The notes under the pieces were generated by a model. The model did not search any database. It was given only the letters and a program-made list of their open reading frames with translations, and was not told where the DNA came from. Source: Allobosea sp. LC85 (GTDB lineage Bacteria; Pseudomonadota; Alphaproteobacteria; Rhizobiales; Beijerinckiaceae). Taken from it: 64,000 nt of DNA. Shown piece after piece: positions 33,552-42,256 of this stretch. Position numbers and translations under genes: made by a program. Each line of letters begins with the position of its first letter. Position 1 is the first letter of the stretch. Location of the stretch: the NCBI RefSeq assembly GCF_000735605.1, contig NZ_JPKG01000034.1:1-64000 (forward strand). The letters run 5' to 3'.

Positions 33552-34457
33552 TCAGTCCTTTATCAAACTGGCGAAGGCGATCTCACCATCGGTCATGTAA
33601 TGGTTGACCTTTCCGGTCTGCAAACGCGAACCGGATGGGTGCAAGACGACGTCACCGATCACCTGCTTGGCCCTCAACTCGGCGACTATGTAGTTGCGCT
33701 CCGCATTCGTGTCGGAATCGGTCGCATGGGTCACCTGGAACGTCAGTCGGGTCAGTGACAGCCCGGTATCTCGGGTCCCCGCGCCGACCCATAATACAGG
33801 CTGGTCGGTCGCTGGTTTATCCGTATTCAGCCAAAAACTCGCTGCGGTCATATCGTCCCCGGAATGAGCGAGGCTCAGCGCCCAGAAGCGGATGTGATGG
33901 CGCTTGCGCGGGCTGTTGTCGATGGGCTCCTGGAAGCCGATGTCCTGCCTTCGTCCAAAGAGATAGAGGGTGCTGAAAGGAGCGGTGGGATAGGTCGAGT
34001 TGAGCAGAAAGGCTCGTATCATTCGCCAGGAGCTGGCGATCCCCAGGCGATCAGCCGTCGACCAGCCCGCTGCTGCAAATGCATCGCGGAGCTGTTGAAG
34101 AGTACCGATGAGGACGAGGTTTACAGGATCGCCGGGCAAACCATCTCCGGTGATCGTGTATCGGGGGATCAATCTGCGGTGAAGAACCTTCAGGCTCATT
34201 CGAACCACGTTTGGCAGAATGACATAAGCAGCCAAACCGTAGGTCAGACTCGCCGCCAGGATCCAAGGCAGTCTGTGGTCCGCCGTATCGAAGACGACGA
34301 AGACGATCAGCCACACGCTGACGACGCCCAGGCAGAGAACGAGGAAACGTTGAAAAAGGCGCGCAAGCAAGCTCAACGTTCTTTGTCCCGTCTGATGCTG
34401 AGTGAAGTCGTCGTCGCAGGTTGTCGCGAGGATTTTGACATCCGAACGCACCCACAC
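33552..34457 (-). CDS. LssY C-terminal domain protein
   Basis: 301 residues. Two N-terminal membrane segments (FLVLCLGVVSVWLIVFVVF and LPWILAASLTYGLAAYVILP) are followed by a cytoplasmic or periplasmic domain that matches the LssY C-terminal pattern: DPVNLVLIGTLQQLRDAFAAAGWSTAD, STLYLFGRRQDIGFQEPIDNSPRKRHHIRFW and ERNYIVAELRAKQVIGDVVLHPSG. The Legionella LssY protein is encoded near a type I secretion cluster, but the domain role is unknown. Here it stands alone or with the permease downstream. Confidence 0.8.
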   Translation of the reverse strand: MWVRSDVKILATTCDDDFTQHQTGQRTLSLLARLFQRFLVLCLGVVSVWLIVFVVFDTADHRLPWILAASLTYGLAAYVILPNVVRMSLKVLHRRLIPRYTITGDGLPGDPVNLVLIGTLQQLRDAFAAAGWSTADRLGIASSWRMIRAFLLNSTYPTAPFSTLYLFGRRQDIGFQEPIDNSPRKRHHIRFWALSLAHSGDDMTAASFWLNTDKPATDQPVLWVGAGTRDTGLSLTRLTFQVTHATDSDTNAERNYIVAELRAKQVIGDVVLHPSGSRLQTGKVNHYMTDGEIAFASLIKD

Positions 34458-34582
34458 GGGTGGCAGTGCTGTTGGCGGCCCTCAGATCGCGGGTCCAGTT
34501 GGAAGGCTATACTAGTGTATGCTTGGCATTGGCGCTACGGTCGCAGGCCGGCGTACCAAAATGGACAAGCTGCAGAAGCGGC

Positions 34583-34915
34583 TCAATGCCCGCCAGAGGT
34601 CGAGAGAACGTTCACGACCAGGACACCGGCCACGATCAGGCCCATTCCGATCACCGCCCAAAGATCGAGCTTCTGGCCGAACACAAGCCACCCCACCGCC
34701 GAGATCAGGACGATGCCTGCGCCCGACCAGACGGCATAGGCGATCCCGACAGGCATGCTCTTCAAGGTGAGCGACAGGAAGTAGAACGCGACGCCATATC
34801 CAACCGCAACGACGGCCGTGGGCCCGAATTTCGAAAAACCCTGCGACGCTTTGAGGGCCGAGGTGGCAATGACCTCAGCGACGATGGCAACAGCTAGAGT
34901 GAGATAGGCGTTCAT
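34583..34915 (-). CDS. Small multidrug resistance (SMR) efflux protein
   Basis: 110 residues from the ATG at 34915 (MNAYLTLAVAIVAEVIAT). Four membrane segments and the essential membrane Glu at residue 14 in IVAEVIATSALKAS define the EmrE/QacE class. GIAYAVWSGAGIVLISAVGWLVFGQKLDLWAVIGMGLIVAGVLVVN is the usual second half. It exports lipophilic cations in exchange for protons as a dimer. It looks like a single-gene unit, and a second SMR partner is not present. Confidence 0.93.
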   Translation of the reverse strand: MNAYLTLAVAIVAEVIATSALKASQGFSKFGPTAVVAVGYGVAFYFLSLTLKSMPVGIAYAVWSGAGIVLISAVGWLVFGQKLDLWAVIGMGLIVAGVLVVNVLSTSGGH

Positions 34916-35013
34916 GCTCCGCCTAAACATCCTTGTGTGACACTCTCAAGGCTCTTGATCGAAGGGAGGTCCGCAGCAGGCTCACGCCATGGCGCTGGCG
35001 CCAGCCTTTCTGC

Positions 35014-35703
35014 CTAGCGCACCTTCAAGCCCAGTTCCGCGAGCAGCTGGCCGGCCTGCTGGCGAGAGATCGTGGCGCCGCGAAAGAGGGTGGCGTCAAC
35101 CAGCCTCAATCCGCCCAGATCAGCGCCGCGAAGATCGGCCCCCTCGAAGCGAGAGCCATTCAGTGCCGCGTCCGTCAGACTGCAATCCTCGAAGACCGCA
35201 TCCCTGAAATCGCATTTCCTCAGGTCCGATTGGCTGAAATCGATCTTCCTGAGCGTGGTCTTGCGGAAGCTGAACGAAGGCAGCTTCGCGCTGACGAGAA
35301 GGACCTCTTCAAACCGGCAATTCAATGCTCTGGCTTCGGACAAATCGACGCCAGTCAACTTGCAGCCAGCAAAGGAAGCCGAGACCAGCGTCGTCCGGCG
35401 CAGGATGGCGTTGTTGAAATCGCCGGATTGAACGCAGCCATCCGATAGATCGGCCCCCATGAAATCAGCGAAGGCCGCTCGACAGCCGAGCCATTGCACC
35501 CGCTCGAGCCTCGTACCTCTGAGCTTGGCGCGCTTGAGGCTGCACCGCTCAAAACTCCACCCCGACAGATCGAGCCCTGAAAGATCCGCCTCATCCAGAT
35601 CGCACGCGATCACATGGTGAGGCCTGCGCAATTCCGAGAGAGCTGCCAGATCGGCTCGCTGCAGGGTCCGATCGGCGACGGTCTGAAGGGGATCATCGGG
35701 CAT
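35014..35703 (-). CDS. Pentapeptide repeat protein
   Basis: 229 residues from the ATG at 35703, with GGGGAG closely upstream. Repeated A(D/N)LXX units form a right-handed quadrilateral beta-helix: ADLSGLDLSGWSFERCSLKRAKLRGTRLE, then ADFMGADLSDG, NNAILRRTTLVSASFAGCKL and FEGADLRGADLGGLRL. A central break (about residues 120-135) separates two runs, as in QnrB-like proteins that mimic DNA and protect gyrase. Whether this one has such a role is unknown. It is transcribed on the same strand as the SMR gene downstream. Confidence 0.88.
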   Translation of the reverse strand: MPDDPLQTVADRTLQRADLAALSELRRPHHVIACDLDEADLSGLDLSGWSFERCSLKRAKLRGTRLERVQWLGCRAAFADFMGADLSDGCVQSGDFNNAILRRTTLVSASFAGCKLTGVDLSEARALNCRFEEVLLVSAKLPSFSFRKTTLRKIDFSQSDLRKCDFRDAVFEDCSLTDAALNGSRFEGADLRGADLGGLRLVDATLFRGATISRQQAGQLLAELGLKVR

Positions 35704-35906
35704 GCGCTCCCCTAGCAACTGACTGGCAGATGATCAATTAACGACCTTCGCGCAGTGGCACTCTGCCGATCTCGGAAGGCCGCCAACCAGGGGCCCCGGT
35801 TGGCACCGACGAGCGCCCAGCTACATGATCCTGCGACGTCGATTGTTTACCCAGGGCAGTAGACGACGGCGACCGCGAACCGGGCGGCCTCTGTAGTCGG
35901 ATCATT

Positions 35907-37113
35907 GTGAACCTCGTACCAACGGCCATCCTGTTCCTGTTCGCAGCAACCTTCGGCGCCGTCTGGCTGTTCGAGCGCCGAAGCTGGTACCTGCTCCATT
36001 TCGCACAGGGGTTCTTGGCCTTCGGCATCGGGATGCTCGTTCAGACAACGCGCATACCGGCCGATTTCGGCCTTAACACGATGCTGTACGGCGTCCTCTA
36101 TGTCTTCGGCACGCTGGTTTTCGTGACGGGCGTCATGGCGCGCTCCGCTCGGCGGCCGCCGCGCTGGTTCCACGTCATCTGGTTCGCAGGGATCATCGGG
36201 GCGCTCGGCTATTTCTTCTATGTCGACCGAAACCTGGTTGCGCGCGTCCACGTCGTGAGCTTCGGCCTCGGTGGCATCATCGCCTCCGCCTCCTGGATCA
36301 TGAGATCGCTTGCGCGAGGAGGCGCCACAGACCGGGTGATATTCTGGCTGGTCCTGGTGTTGGCCTGCATTTTTTCCTGCGCACATTGTTGTCTGCCGAG
36401 TTGGCTGCGGCAACATCCGCGTCTGCGTTCATGCAGTCGGGGTCCTGGATCTGGGTGCAGTTCAGCGCCTCGGTGTTCGGGGTCGGGTTGGGCCTTGGGC
36501 TGCTCCTGGCCGCAGGTGTGGACGTGACTGCCCGGCTGCCAACGAGCGCGATAGCGATCCGCTCACGGGCGCCTTGAACCGGCGCGGCCTGCGAAGCCGG
36601 TTTCAATCCCTGAGCGCGGCGCGTCATCCCTTGGCAATCAGCGTCGTCGCTTGCGATATCGATCATTTCAAGAGCATCAAAGACGCCTATGGCCACGCGG
36701 CAGGCGATGCCGTGCTGGTCACGATCGCCGCCACCATCCGGAGCGCAGTTCGCGTCAATGATGCCGCCGGTCGCATCGGTGGCGAGGAGTTCGTCATCCT
36801 GCTCAAGGATACGACGGCAGAGCAATCCTTCCATTTCGCGGAGCGCCTGCGCGGCGATATCGCGAGGATCTCGTTTCCCAAGCTGGCGCCCGATCGGAAG
36901 GTGACCTGCAGTTTCGAGATTACCGAGCTTCGCCGCGGCGAGACGCTCGCACACGCGATCGGCCGCGCCGATCAGGCCCTCTATGCCGCGAAGAATGCAG
37001 GACGGAACCGCACGCGCGTGGCCGCGACCCTGGCGCCGCCCGATGATCTAACCTTCTGCGTTTGCATCGGCTGTCCCGAAAACCGCAATCCACTTTTCGG
37101 GCCGATGCTTTAG
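35907..37113 (+). pseudogene. Membrane-anchored diguanylate cyclase, broken by two frameshifts
   Basis: The reading starts at a GTG (35907) with six predicted membrane segments, then must shift by minus one near 36370-36375 (a run of six T) and again near 36515-36540 to stay on the protein. After the second shift it reads DPLTGALNRRGL and a full GGDEF domain with CDIDHFKSIKDAYGH and GRIGGEEFVIL. The GGEEF signature suggests the enzyme was catalytically competent (two GTP to cyclic di-GMP). The last 23 residues come from a repeat element (37042-37110). Either the gene is a pseudogene, or one or both shifts are sequencing errors. Confidence 0.75.
37042..37110 (+). repeat. REP-like palindromic element, copy 1
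   Basis: It begins gatgatctaaccttct and holds a long imperfect hairpin ending in ttttcgggccgatgc. The same unit occurs in the opposite orientation at 54333-54396. It overlaps the 3' end of the GGDEF reading frame and the convergent stop of the next gene. Confidence 0.75.
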
Positions 37114-37331
37114 CTGTCATTGCTGGCGTTGAGTTCGTCCAGCTCAAGCCCGTCCTTGTCGTTAGGATCCGGCAACAGCCCCTGCCCGGTCGCCCAGCGG
37201 GCCACAATCTCGGCGACGGCCTCTTCCCGCGATCGACGTGACTGGATTTCGCGCAAATATCGATCGAGCGCGGTCAGTTCGGCGGCACTCAGATGGATGG
37301 TCAAGGGCGTCCTCGGCTCGACTGCAGGCAT
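37110..37331 (-). CDS. Small hypothetical protein
   Basis: 73 residues from the ATG at 37331 (MPAVEPRTPLTIHLSAAEL). It is helical and charged: LTALDRYLREIQSRRSREEAVAEIVARWATGQGLL, then an acidic C-terminus. The ribbon-helix-like opening (PLTIHLSAAELTALDRYL) suggests an RHH-type DNA-binding or antitoxin-like protein, but no toxin partner is adjacent. The stop overlaps the REP element and the end of the broken GGDEF gene. Confidence 0.6.
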   Translation of the reverse strand: MPAVEPRTPLTIHLSAAELTALDRYLREIQSRRSREEAVAEIVARWATGQGLLPDPNDKDGLELDELNASNDS

Positions 37332-37592
37332 GGCATACTCCCGTCCGCTCTCGCAACGGAATGCTCGCCTGGCGGCGGCAATCCGACAATCGAAGCATGA
37401 CAGGATCACGGGGCGCGGCAAGGCTTCGCAGCCCGGCAGGCTCAGGTGAAAGGCACGTTGCCCTGTTCCAGGCGCCCATGCACTACACGCATGGCGATGT
37501 CCCGTGGCGAAAGAGAGGAATTTTCCGAACAAAATCCGGTTTCCGACGTTTTCCCCTCAAGCCGCACTCGCGGTTTCTGGATGGAGGAAGCG

Positions 37593-38150
37593 ATGTTCAA
37601 GCACTCAATCGCGCTGACGGCGGTCGGAGCTGTCATGCTTGCGACGACCGCGATGGCGCAGACCAGTGCGCCCCCGTCGAACGCCCCCTCGACAGCTCCT
37701 TCGGCGCCGGCACCCGCTGTGGAGCGCGCCAAGCCGCCTGAGAACAATCTCGCGGGCCAGGGCAAGTGGCGTGCGTCCAAGGTGATGGGTGTCGATATCT
37801 ACGGCCCCGACAAGAAGAAGGTTGGTGATGTGACGGAAGTTCTGTTCGACAAGACAGGCAAGGTCGAGATGGTGACCGTCGGCGTCGGCGGCTTCCTCGG
37901 TATCGGTTCGAAGGATGTTGCGATTCCCTTCGAACAGGTGACGTGGAGCGACGAACCGATGGTGGCTCCGGCTCCGCCTCCTGCTCCCGCCCCGTCCGGC
38001 GGTAGCGGCAGCATGGGCGGCACGGCCTCGGCTCCGCCAGCAGCAGCGCCTGCCCCGCGTGGTCCGATGATGTACCCGGACCACGGCGTCATCAACATGA
38101 CGAAGGAGCAACTGACGGAAGCTCCGGCCGTGACCTATGCCAGCCGCTGA
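37593..38150 (+). CDS. PRC-barrel domain periplasmic protein
   Basis: 185 residues from the ATG at 37593, chosen for the ideal GGAGGAAG just upstream. The Sec signal peptide MFKHSIALTAVGAVMLATTAMAQT ends at about residue 24. A Pro/Ser/Ala linker leads to the PRC-barrel: WRASKVMGVDIYGPDKKKVGDVTEVLFDKTGKVEMVTVGVGGFLGIGSKDVAIPFEQV. A Pro/Gly/Ala-rich tail follows, ending in INMTKEQLTEAPAVTYASR. PRC-barrel proteins of this type are abundant in Rhizobiales periplasm and often stress-linked, with no known enzymatic role. Confidence 0.88.
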   Translation: MFKHSIALTAVGAVMLATTAMAQTSAPPSNAPSTAPSAPAPAVERAKPPENNLAGQGKWRASKVMGVDIYGPDKKKVGDVTEVLFDKTGKVEMVTVGVGGFLGIGSKDVAIPFEQVTWSDEPMVAPAPPPAPAPSGGSGSMGGTASAPPAAAPAPRGPMMYPDHGVINMTKEQLTEAPAVTYASR

Positions 38151-38158
38151 CTGACATC

Positions 38159-38183
38159 CCGGCCCGCCCGACCGGCGGGCCGG
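38159..38183 (+). terminator. Hairpin downstream of PRC-barrel gene
   Basis: Ten-base arms CCGGCCCGCC/GGCGGGCCGG with loop CGACC begin 9 bases after the stop codon. There is no T-run, so termination is likely but not certain. Confidence 0.55.
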
Positions 38184-38216
38184 TCATCTCTGGTGTTCCG
38201 CGTCGGCTAGATCGCG

Positions 38217-38246
38217 CTGCGTTTGGACGAAATCGTCCAAACGCAG
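38217..38246. repeat. 30-bp palindrome with two-base spacer
   Basis: Arms ctgcgtttggacga (38217-38230) and its exact complement at 38233-38246 flank AA. It lies in the gap between the PRC-barrel gene and nnrD. It resembles dispersed palindromes seen in Rhizobiales genomes. Confidence 0.6.
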
Positions 38247-38319
38247 AAAACGTGATCGACTCTCATAGTTTAGTGCATGCTCTATGCGAAAAACCGTTGC
38301 CAGCATGCTCTAGCCGAAG

Positions 38320-39885
38320 CTACCCGCCTTGTTGAGCAGGCAATTCGGACAGAGCGGGCAGGATCGCTTCGGGCAGGTCATCGGCGATCAAGCCGCGTCC
38401 GAGCCGTTCCGCCGCCTTGCCATGGAGCCAAACGGCGGCGCAGGCGGCTTGGAAGGCTGGCATGCCCTGAGCCAGCAGGCCTGCTATCAGACCCGCCAAG
38501 ACATCGCCGGAACCAGCCGTCGCCAAGGCCGGGCTGCCGGTCATGTTGATCGCGGCTCTTCCATCTGGCTCGGCGATGATGCTGTCCGGCCCCTTCAGGA
38601 CGACGACCGCACCGGTTGCCGCCGAAGCGCGGCGCGCTCGTTCGAGCTTGGATGGAGCGGTCATCACGTCCGCAGACGAGGCAAAAAGGCGCTCGAATTC
38701 CCCTTCGTGCGGCGTGAGTACGCAAGCTGCCCCACGCCGCTTGGTCCAGGTCCCGATCGAGACAGACGTGGTTTCTGCCGCCAGCAAGGTAAGCGCGTCC
38801 GCATCGAACACCGCCGGAACGTTCGAGCGTAGCGCGGCCAGGACGGCTTCGCGAGCGGTTGCGTCAAGACCGAGTGCTGGCCCGGCGAGGACCGCGCCGA
38901 GCCGCTTCTCGGCCAGTAGGTTTTCGATATCGGCTGCCGAGCCGACCCCGCGCTGGATCAGCGCATCCGGGCCGCGGGCGGCATGAGCGGCAAGCGCTTC
39001 GGGCCGGCACGCAATCGTCACCAGGCCGGCGCCGATGCGCAGCGCCGCCCGCGCTCCGAGCCTGGGCGCGCCGACACCCGCAAGCCCGCCAGCCAGGACG
39101 AGCACCGCGCCACGCTTGTACTTATGGGTATCGACCGCATGGTTCGGCCACTCGGAGCGCCATAGCGGGGGAGCGTTGCAAAAGGTTCGCGCCTCCAGGG
39201 CGCCGTCGCCAAACGCCGCCTCCGCTGTGATGCCGATATCGGCGAGCGTCACCACGCCGCATAATCCGCGTCCGGGATGGAGCAGATGCCCGGGCTTGAG
39301 GCGAAAGAAGGTGACCGTCTCATCGGCTTCTATGACCGGACCATCAGCGCGTCCCGTCTCTCCCGAAAGGCCGCTGGGGACATCGACGGCGATCACCGAG
39401 GCTTCCGAGGCGTTGACGCGATGCGCCAGGGCAGCGACCTCGCCGATCAGGGGCCGATCGAGGCCTGCACCGAAAAGGGCGTCGACCACGACCGCTGCCC
39501 GCTCCGGAGCGGTGGAGGAAATCGGCATGACCTCCCCGGTCCAGGCCCGCGCCATCGCGCGGGCATCGCCCTTCATGGCGGCGCGATCGACGGACAAAGC
39601 CAGTGTCACCGCGAAACCGCGCTCGCGGAGGAGACGGGCTGCGACAAATCCGTCGCCGCCATTATTGCCAGGGCCACAGAGCACCAGAATGGCCTGTCCA
39701 GGCCGGGCCCGCCGGCTGACGGCATCGGCGACCGCCCTGCCCGCCCGCTCCATCAGGACCAGCCCCGTCGTTCCGGCAGCAATCGCAGCCTTGTCGGCGC
39801 GTGCCATCTCGTCGGGCGTCAACAGCGCAAGGGAGATCTCGTCGGGGGTGCTCATCCCATGATCATCGGGAAGCAAGGCGCTCAT
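38320..39885 (-). CDS. nnr: Bifunctional NAD(P)HX epimerase/dehydratase
   Basis: 521 residues (a second ATG at 39855 is possible). The N-terminal YjeF_N epimerase domain has ILVLCGPGNNGGDGFVAARLL and VDALFGAGLDRPL. The C-terminal carbohydrate-kinase-like dehydratase domain has KRGAVLVLAGG, CVLTPHEGEFERL, VVLKGPDSIIA and GSGDVLAGLIAGLLAQGM. Together they repair hydrated NADH and NADPH: the epimerase interconverts R and S forms and the ADP-dependent dehydratase restores the cofactor. It is transcribed away from glnB across a 296-base gap. Confidence 0.95.
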   Translation of the reverse strand: MSALLPDDHGMSTPDEISLALLTPDEMARADKAAIAAGTTGLVLMERAGRAVADAVSRRARPGQAILVLCGPGNNGGDGFVAARLLRERGFAVTLALSVDRAAMKGDARAMARAWTGEVMPISSTAPERAAVVVDALFGAGLDRPLIGEVAALAHRVNASEASVIAVDVPSGLSGETGRADGPVIEADETVTFFRLKPGHLLHPGRGLCGVVTLADIGITAEAAFGDGALEARTFCNAPPLWRSEWPNHAVDTHKYKRGAVLVLAGGLAGVGAPRLGARAALRIGAGLVTIACRPEALAAHAARGPDALIQRGVGSAADIENLLAEKRLGAVLAGPALGLDATAREAVLAALRSNVPAVFDADALTLLAAETTSVSIGTWTKRRGAACVLTPHEGEFERLFASSADVMTAPSKLERARRASAATGAVVVLKGPDSIIAEPDGRAAINMTGSPALATAGSGDVLAGLIAGLLAQGMPAFQAACAAVWLHGKAAERLGRGLIADDLPEAILPALSELPAQQGG

Positions 39886-39951
39886 CGCAAGATGAGGGTG
39901 CAGATCTCGTTTGGCTATCGATTGATCAACTGCATAAATTATGGGCGGAAT

Positions 39952-39972
39952 ATCGCCTCATCATGAGGCGAT
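39952..39972. promoter_or_regulatory. 21-bp palindrome between nnr and glnB
   Basis: Ten-base arms atcgcctcat/atgaggcgat flank a single C. It lies 67 bases upstream of the nnr start and 210 bases upstream of glnB. It could be an operator for either gene or a divergent-promoter element. Regulator unknown. Confidence 0.4.
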
Positions 39973-40181
39973 ACCTGCCATGCTACCTCATGGCGAGGCA
40001 CACGCGCCGATGCTATGAGCACATTCGGCGAGTGTTCGTCTGCCACGACGGAACGCTGAGCCGGCCACCGAGACATCGGGAAAGGCCGATTTTCAGCGCA
40101 TCGACGATTGGACCGGCAGGCAGTATCGAGGAACGGACGAATATCCGTTTCCAACCACGCGCAAGGGAGGCCGGTCGGCGC

Positions 40182-40520
40182 ATGAAGAAGATCGAAGCGA
40201 TCATCAAGCCCTTCAAGCTGGATGAGGTGAAGGAGGCGCTGCAGGAAGTCGGACTGCAGGGCATCACTGTGCTCGAAGCCAAGGGATTCGGCCGCCAGAA
40301 GGGCCATACCGAGCTCTATCGCGGCGCCGAATACGTCGTCGACTTCCTGCCGAAGGTGAAGATCGAGATCGTGCTGGCGGACGAGATGGTCGAGAGCGCG
40401 ATCGAAGCCATCAAGAAGGCCGCCCAGACCGGCCGGATCGGCGATGGCAAGATTTTTGTATCGACGGTGGAGGGGGCGATCCGCATCCGTACCGGAGAGA
40501 CCGGCGCGGACGCGATCTGA
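40182..40520 (+). CDS. glnB: Nitrogen regulatory protein P-II
   Basis: 112 residues, the exact family length. AAGGGAGG lies upstream of the ATG at 40182. Tyr51 in ELYRGAEYVVDFLPK (T-loop) is the uridylylation site. The B-loop TGRIGDGKIFV and C-terminal VEGAIRIRTGETGADAI are canonical for GlnB rather than GlnK. It senses 2-oxoglutarate, ATP/ADP and glutamine status and controls glutamine synthetase adenylylation and NtrB. It is followed at 95 bases by glnA, the usual alphaproteobacterial glnBA pair. Confidence 0.97.
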   Translation: MKKIEAIIKPFKLDEVKEALQEVGLQGITVLEAKGFGRQKGHTELYRGAEYVVDFLPKVKIEIVLADEMVESAIEAIKKAAQTGRIGDGKIFVSTVEGAIRIRTGETGADAI

Positions 40521-40615
40521 GGGCTTCATTCCCGAACCCGTGAAATCGGCGTCCGCCGGGCGAATACCCGCGGATCGATGAATGTTGAGAAACTGCTTTC
40601 AAGAGGAATGCTGAG

Positions 40616-42025
40616 ATGAAGAGCGCCAAGGACGTCCTCAAGGCGATCAAGGACAACGACGTCAAGTATGTCGACTTCCGCTTTACCGACCCGCGCGGCA
40701 AGTGGCAGCACGTCACCTTCGACATCACCATGATCGACGAGGACATCTTCGCCGAAGGCACGATGTTCGACGGTTCGTCGATTGCCGGCTGGAAGGCGAT
40801 CAACGAGTCCGACATGCTTCTGATGCCTGATCCGACGACGGCGGTGATGGATCCGTTCTTCTCGGCCGCGACGATGGTGATCACCTGCGACGTCCTCGAG
40901 CCCGCGACCGGCGAGCCCTATAACCGCGACCCACGCGGCATCGCCAAGAAGGCCGAGGCCTATCTCAAGTCGACCGGTATCGGCGACACGGTCTATGTCG
41001 GCCCGGAAGCTGAATTCTTTGTCTTCGACGACGTCAAGATCTCGGCTGAGCCCTACAATACCGGCTTCAAGCTCGATAACGTCGAGCTGCCGATCAACGG
41101 CATGACCGACTACGAAGGCGGCAATCTCGGCCACCGCATCGCCACCAAGGGCGGTTACTTCCCCGTCCCGCCGCAGGATTCGGCGCAGGACATGCGCGGC
41201 GAGATGCTGGCAGCCATGGCGGCGATGGGCGCCAAGGTCGAGAAGCACCACCACGAGGTCGCCTCGGCCCAGCACGAGCTCGGCCTGAAGTTCGACACGC
41301 TGACCCACATGGCCGACACCATGCAGGTCTACAAGTACGCGATCCACAACGTGGCGCAGAGCTACGGCAAGACCGCGACCTTCATGCCGAAGCCGATCTA
41401 TGGCGACAACGGCTCGGGCATGCACGTCCACCAGTCGATCTGGAAGGCCGGCAAGCCGATCATGGCCGGCAACAAATATGCCGACCTGTCGCAGGAGTGC
41501 CTCTGGTACATCGGCGGCATCATCAAGCACGCCAAGGCGCTGAACGCCTTCACCAACCCGTCGACGAACTCCTACAAGCGTCTCGTTCCGGGCTATGAGG
41601 CTCCGGTGCTGCTGGCCTATTCGGCCCGTAACCGCTCGGCCTCCTGCCGTATTCCGTGGACGACCTCGCCGAAGGCCAAGCGCGTCGAGGTTCGCTTCCC
41701 CGATCCGATGGCGAACCCCTATCTCGCCTTTGCCGCGCTGCTGATGGCCGGCCTCGACGGCATCGTGAACAAGATCGATCCCGGCCCGGCGATGGACAAG
41801 GATCTCTACGACCTGCCGCCGCGCGAGCTGAAGAAGATCCCGACCGTCTGCGGTTCGCTGCGCGAGGCGCTGGAGGCGCTGAAGAAGGACAACGCCTTCC
41901 TCAAGGCCGGCGGCGTCTTCAACGACGACTTCATCGAGAGCTATATCGAGCTCAAGATGCAGGATGTGGCGCGCTTCGAAATGACGCCGCACCCGGTCGA
42001 GTTCGCGATGTACTATTCCTACTGA
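40616..42025 (+). CDS. glnA: Glutamine synthetase type I
   Basis: 469 residues. It joins ammonia to glutamate with ATP. The signatures present include DGSSIAGW near the start, GPEAEFFVFD (metal-binding Glu), NGSGMHVHQSIWK, the glutamate-binding NPSTNSYKRLVPGYEAP, and Tyr398 in KDLYDLPPREL as the adenylylation site. The GSI-beta type is indicated by this adenylylation site. The upstream gap contains a good ribosome site, and a strong terminator follows at 42099. Activity is expected to be tuned by GlnB through GlnE, which is not in the window. Confidence 0.98.
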   Translation: MKSAKDVLKAIKDNDVKYVDFRFTDPRGKWQHVTFDITMIDEDIFAEGTMFDGSSIAGWKAINESDMLLMPDPTTAVMDPFFSAATMVITCDVLEPATGEPYNRDPRGIAKKAEAYLKSTGIGDTVYVGPEAEFFVFDDVKISAEPYNTGFKLDNVELPINGMTDYEGGNLGHRIATKGGYFPVPPQDSAQDMRGEMLAAMAAMGAKVEKHHHEVASAQHELGLKFDTLTHMADTMQVYKYAIHNVAQSYGKTATFMPKPIYGDNGSGMHVHQSIWKAGKPIMAGNKYADLSQECLWYIGGIIKHAKALNAFTNPSTNSYKRLVPGYEAPVLLAYSARNRSASCRIPWTTSPKAKRVEVRFPDPMANPYLAFAALLMAGLDGIVNKIDPGPAMDKDLYDLPPRELKKIPTVCGSLREALEALKKDNAFLKAGGVFNDDFIESYIELKMQDVARFEMTPHPVEFAMYYSY

Positions 42026-42098
42026 GAGCTCTGCGCCGGAATCTTCCCGGCGCAGCTGCCTTCCTCCCGACCGCGACGGTTCGTGGTCCACCTGAAAC

Positions 42099-42126
42099 GC
42101 CGGGGCGGTGACGCCCCGGCTTTTTT
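42099..42126 (+). terminator. Intrinsic terminator of glnBA
   Basis: Nine-base arms GCCGGGGCG/CGCCCCGGC with a four-base loop GTGA are followed by six T (42121-42126). It begins about 74 bases after the glnA stop. Confidence 0.9.
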
Positions 42127-42256
42127 GCTGGTCTCCTTCTGCGAGCAATACATCGTGTGAGCCGGGAGGCCGCCGCTCAGGAGCAACGCACCGTCGGTCA
42201 CGGCTGGAAAGGCGATTGGAGGACCGTGTCCGCGGGACGCTGAAGTGCGGGTGCGT

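Noticed and set aside
35014..35703. Assignment of the pentapeptide repeat protein as a quinolone-resistance (Qnr) determinant
   Set aside because: Pentapeptide repeats alone do not show gyrase protection, and the loops that define Qnr proteins cannot be confirmed by eye.
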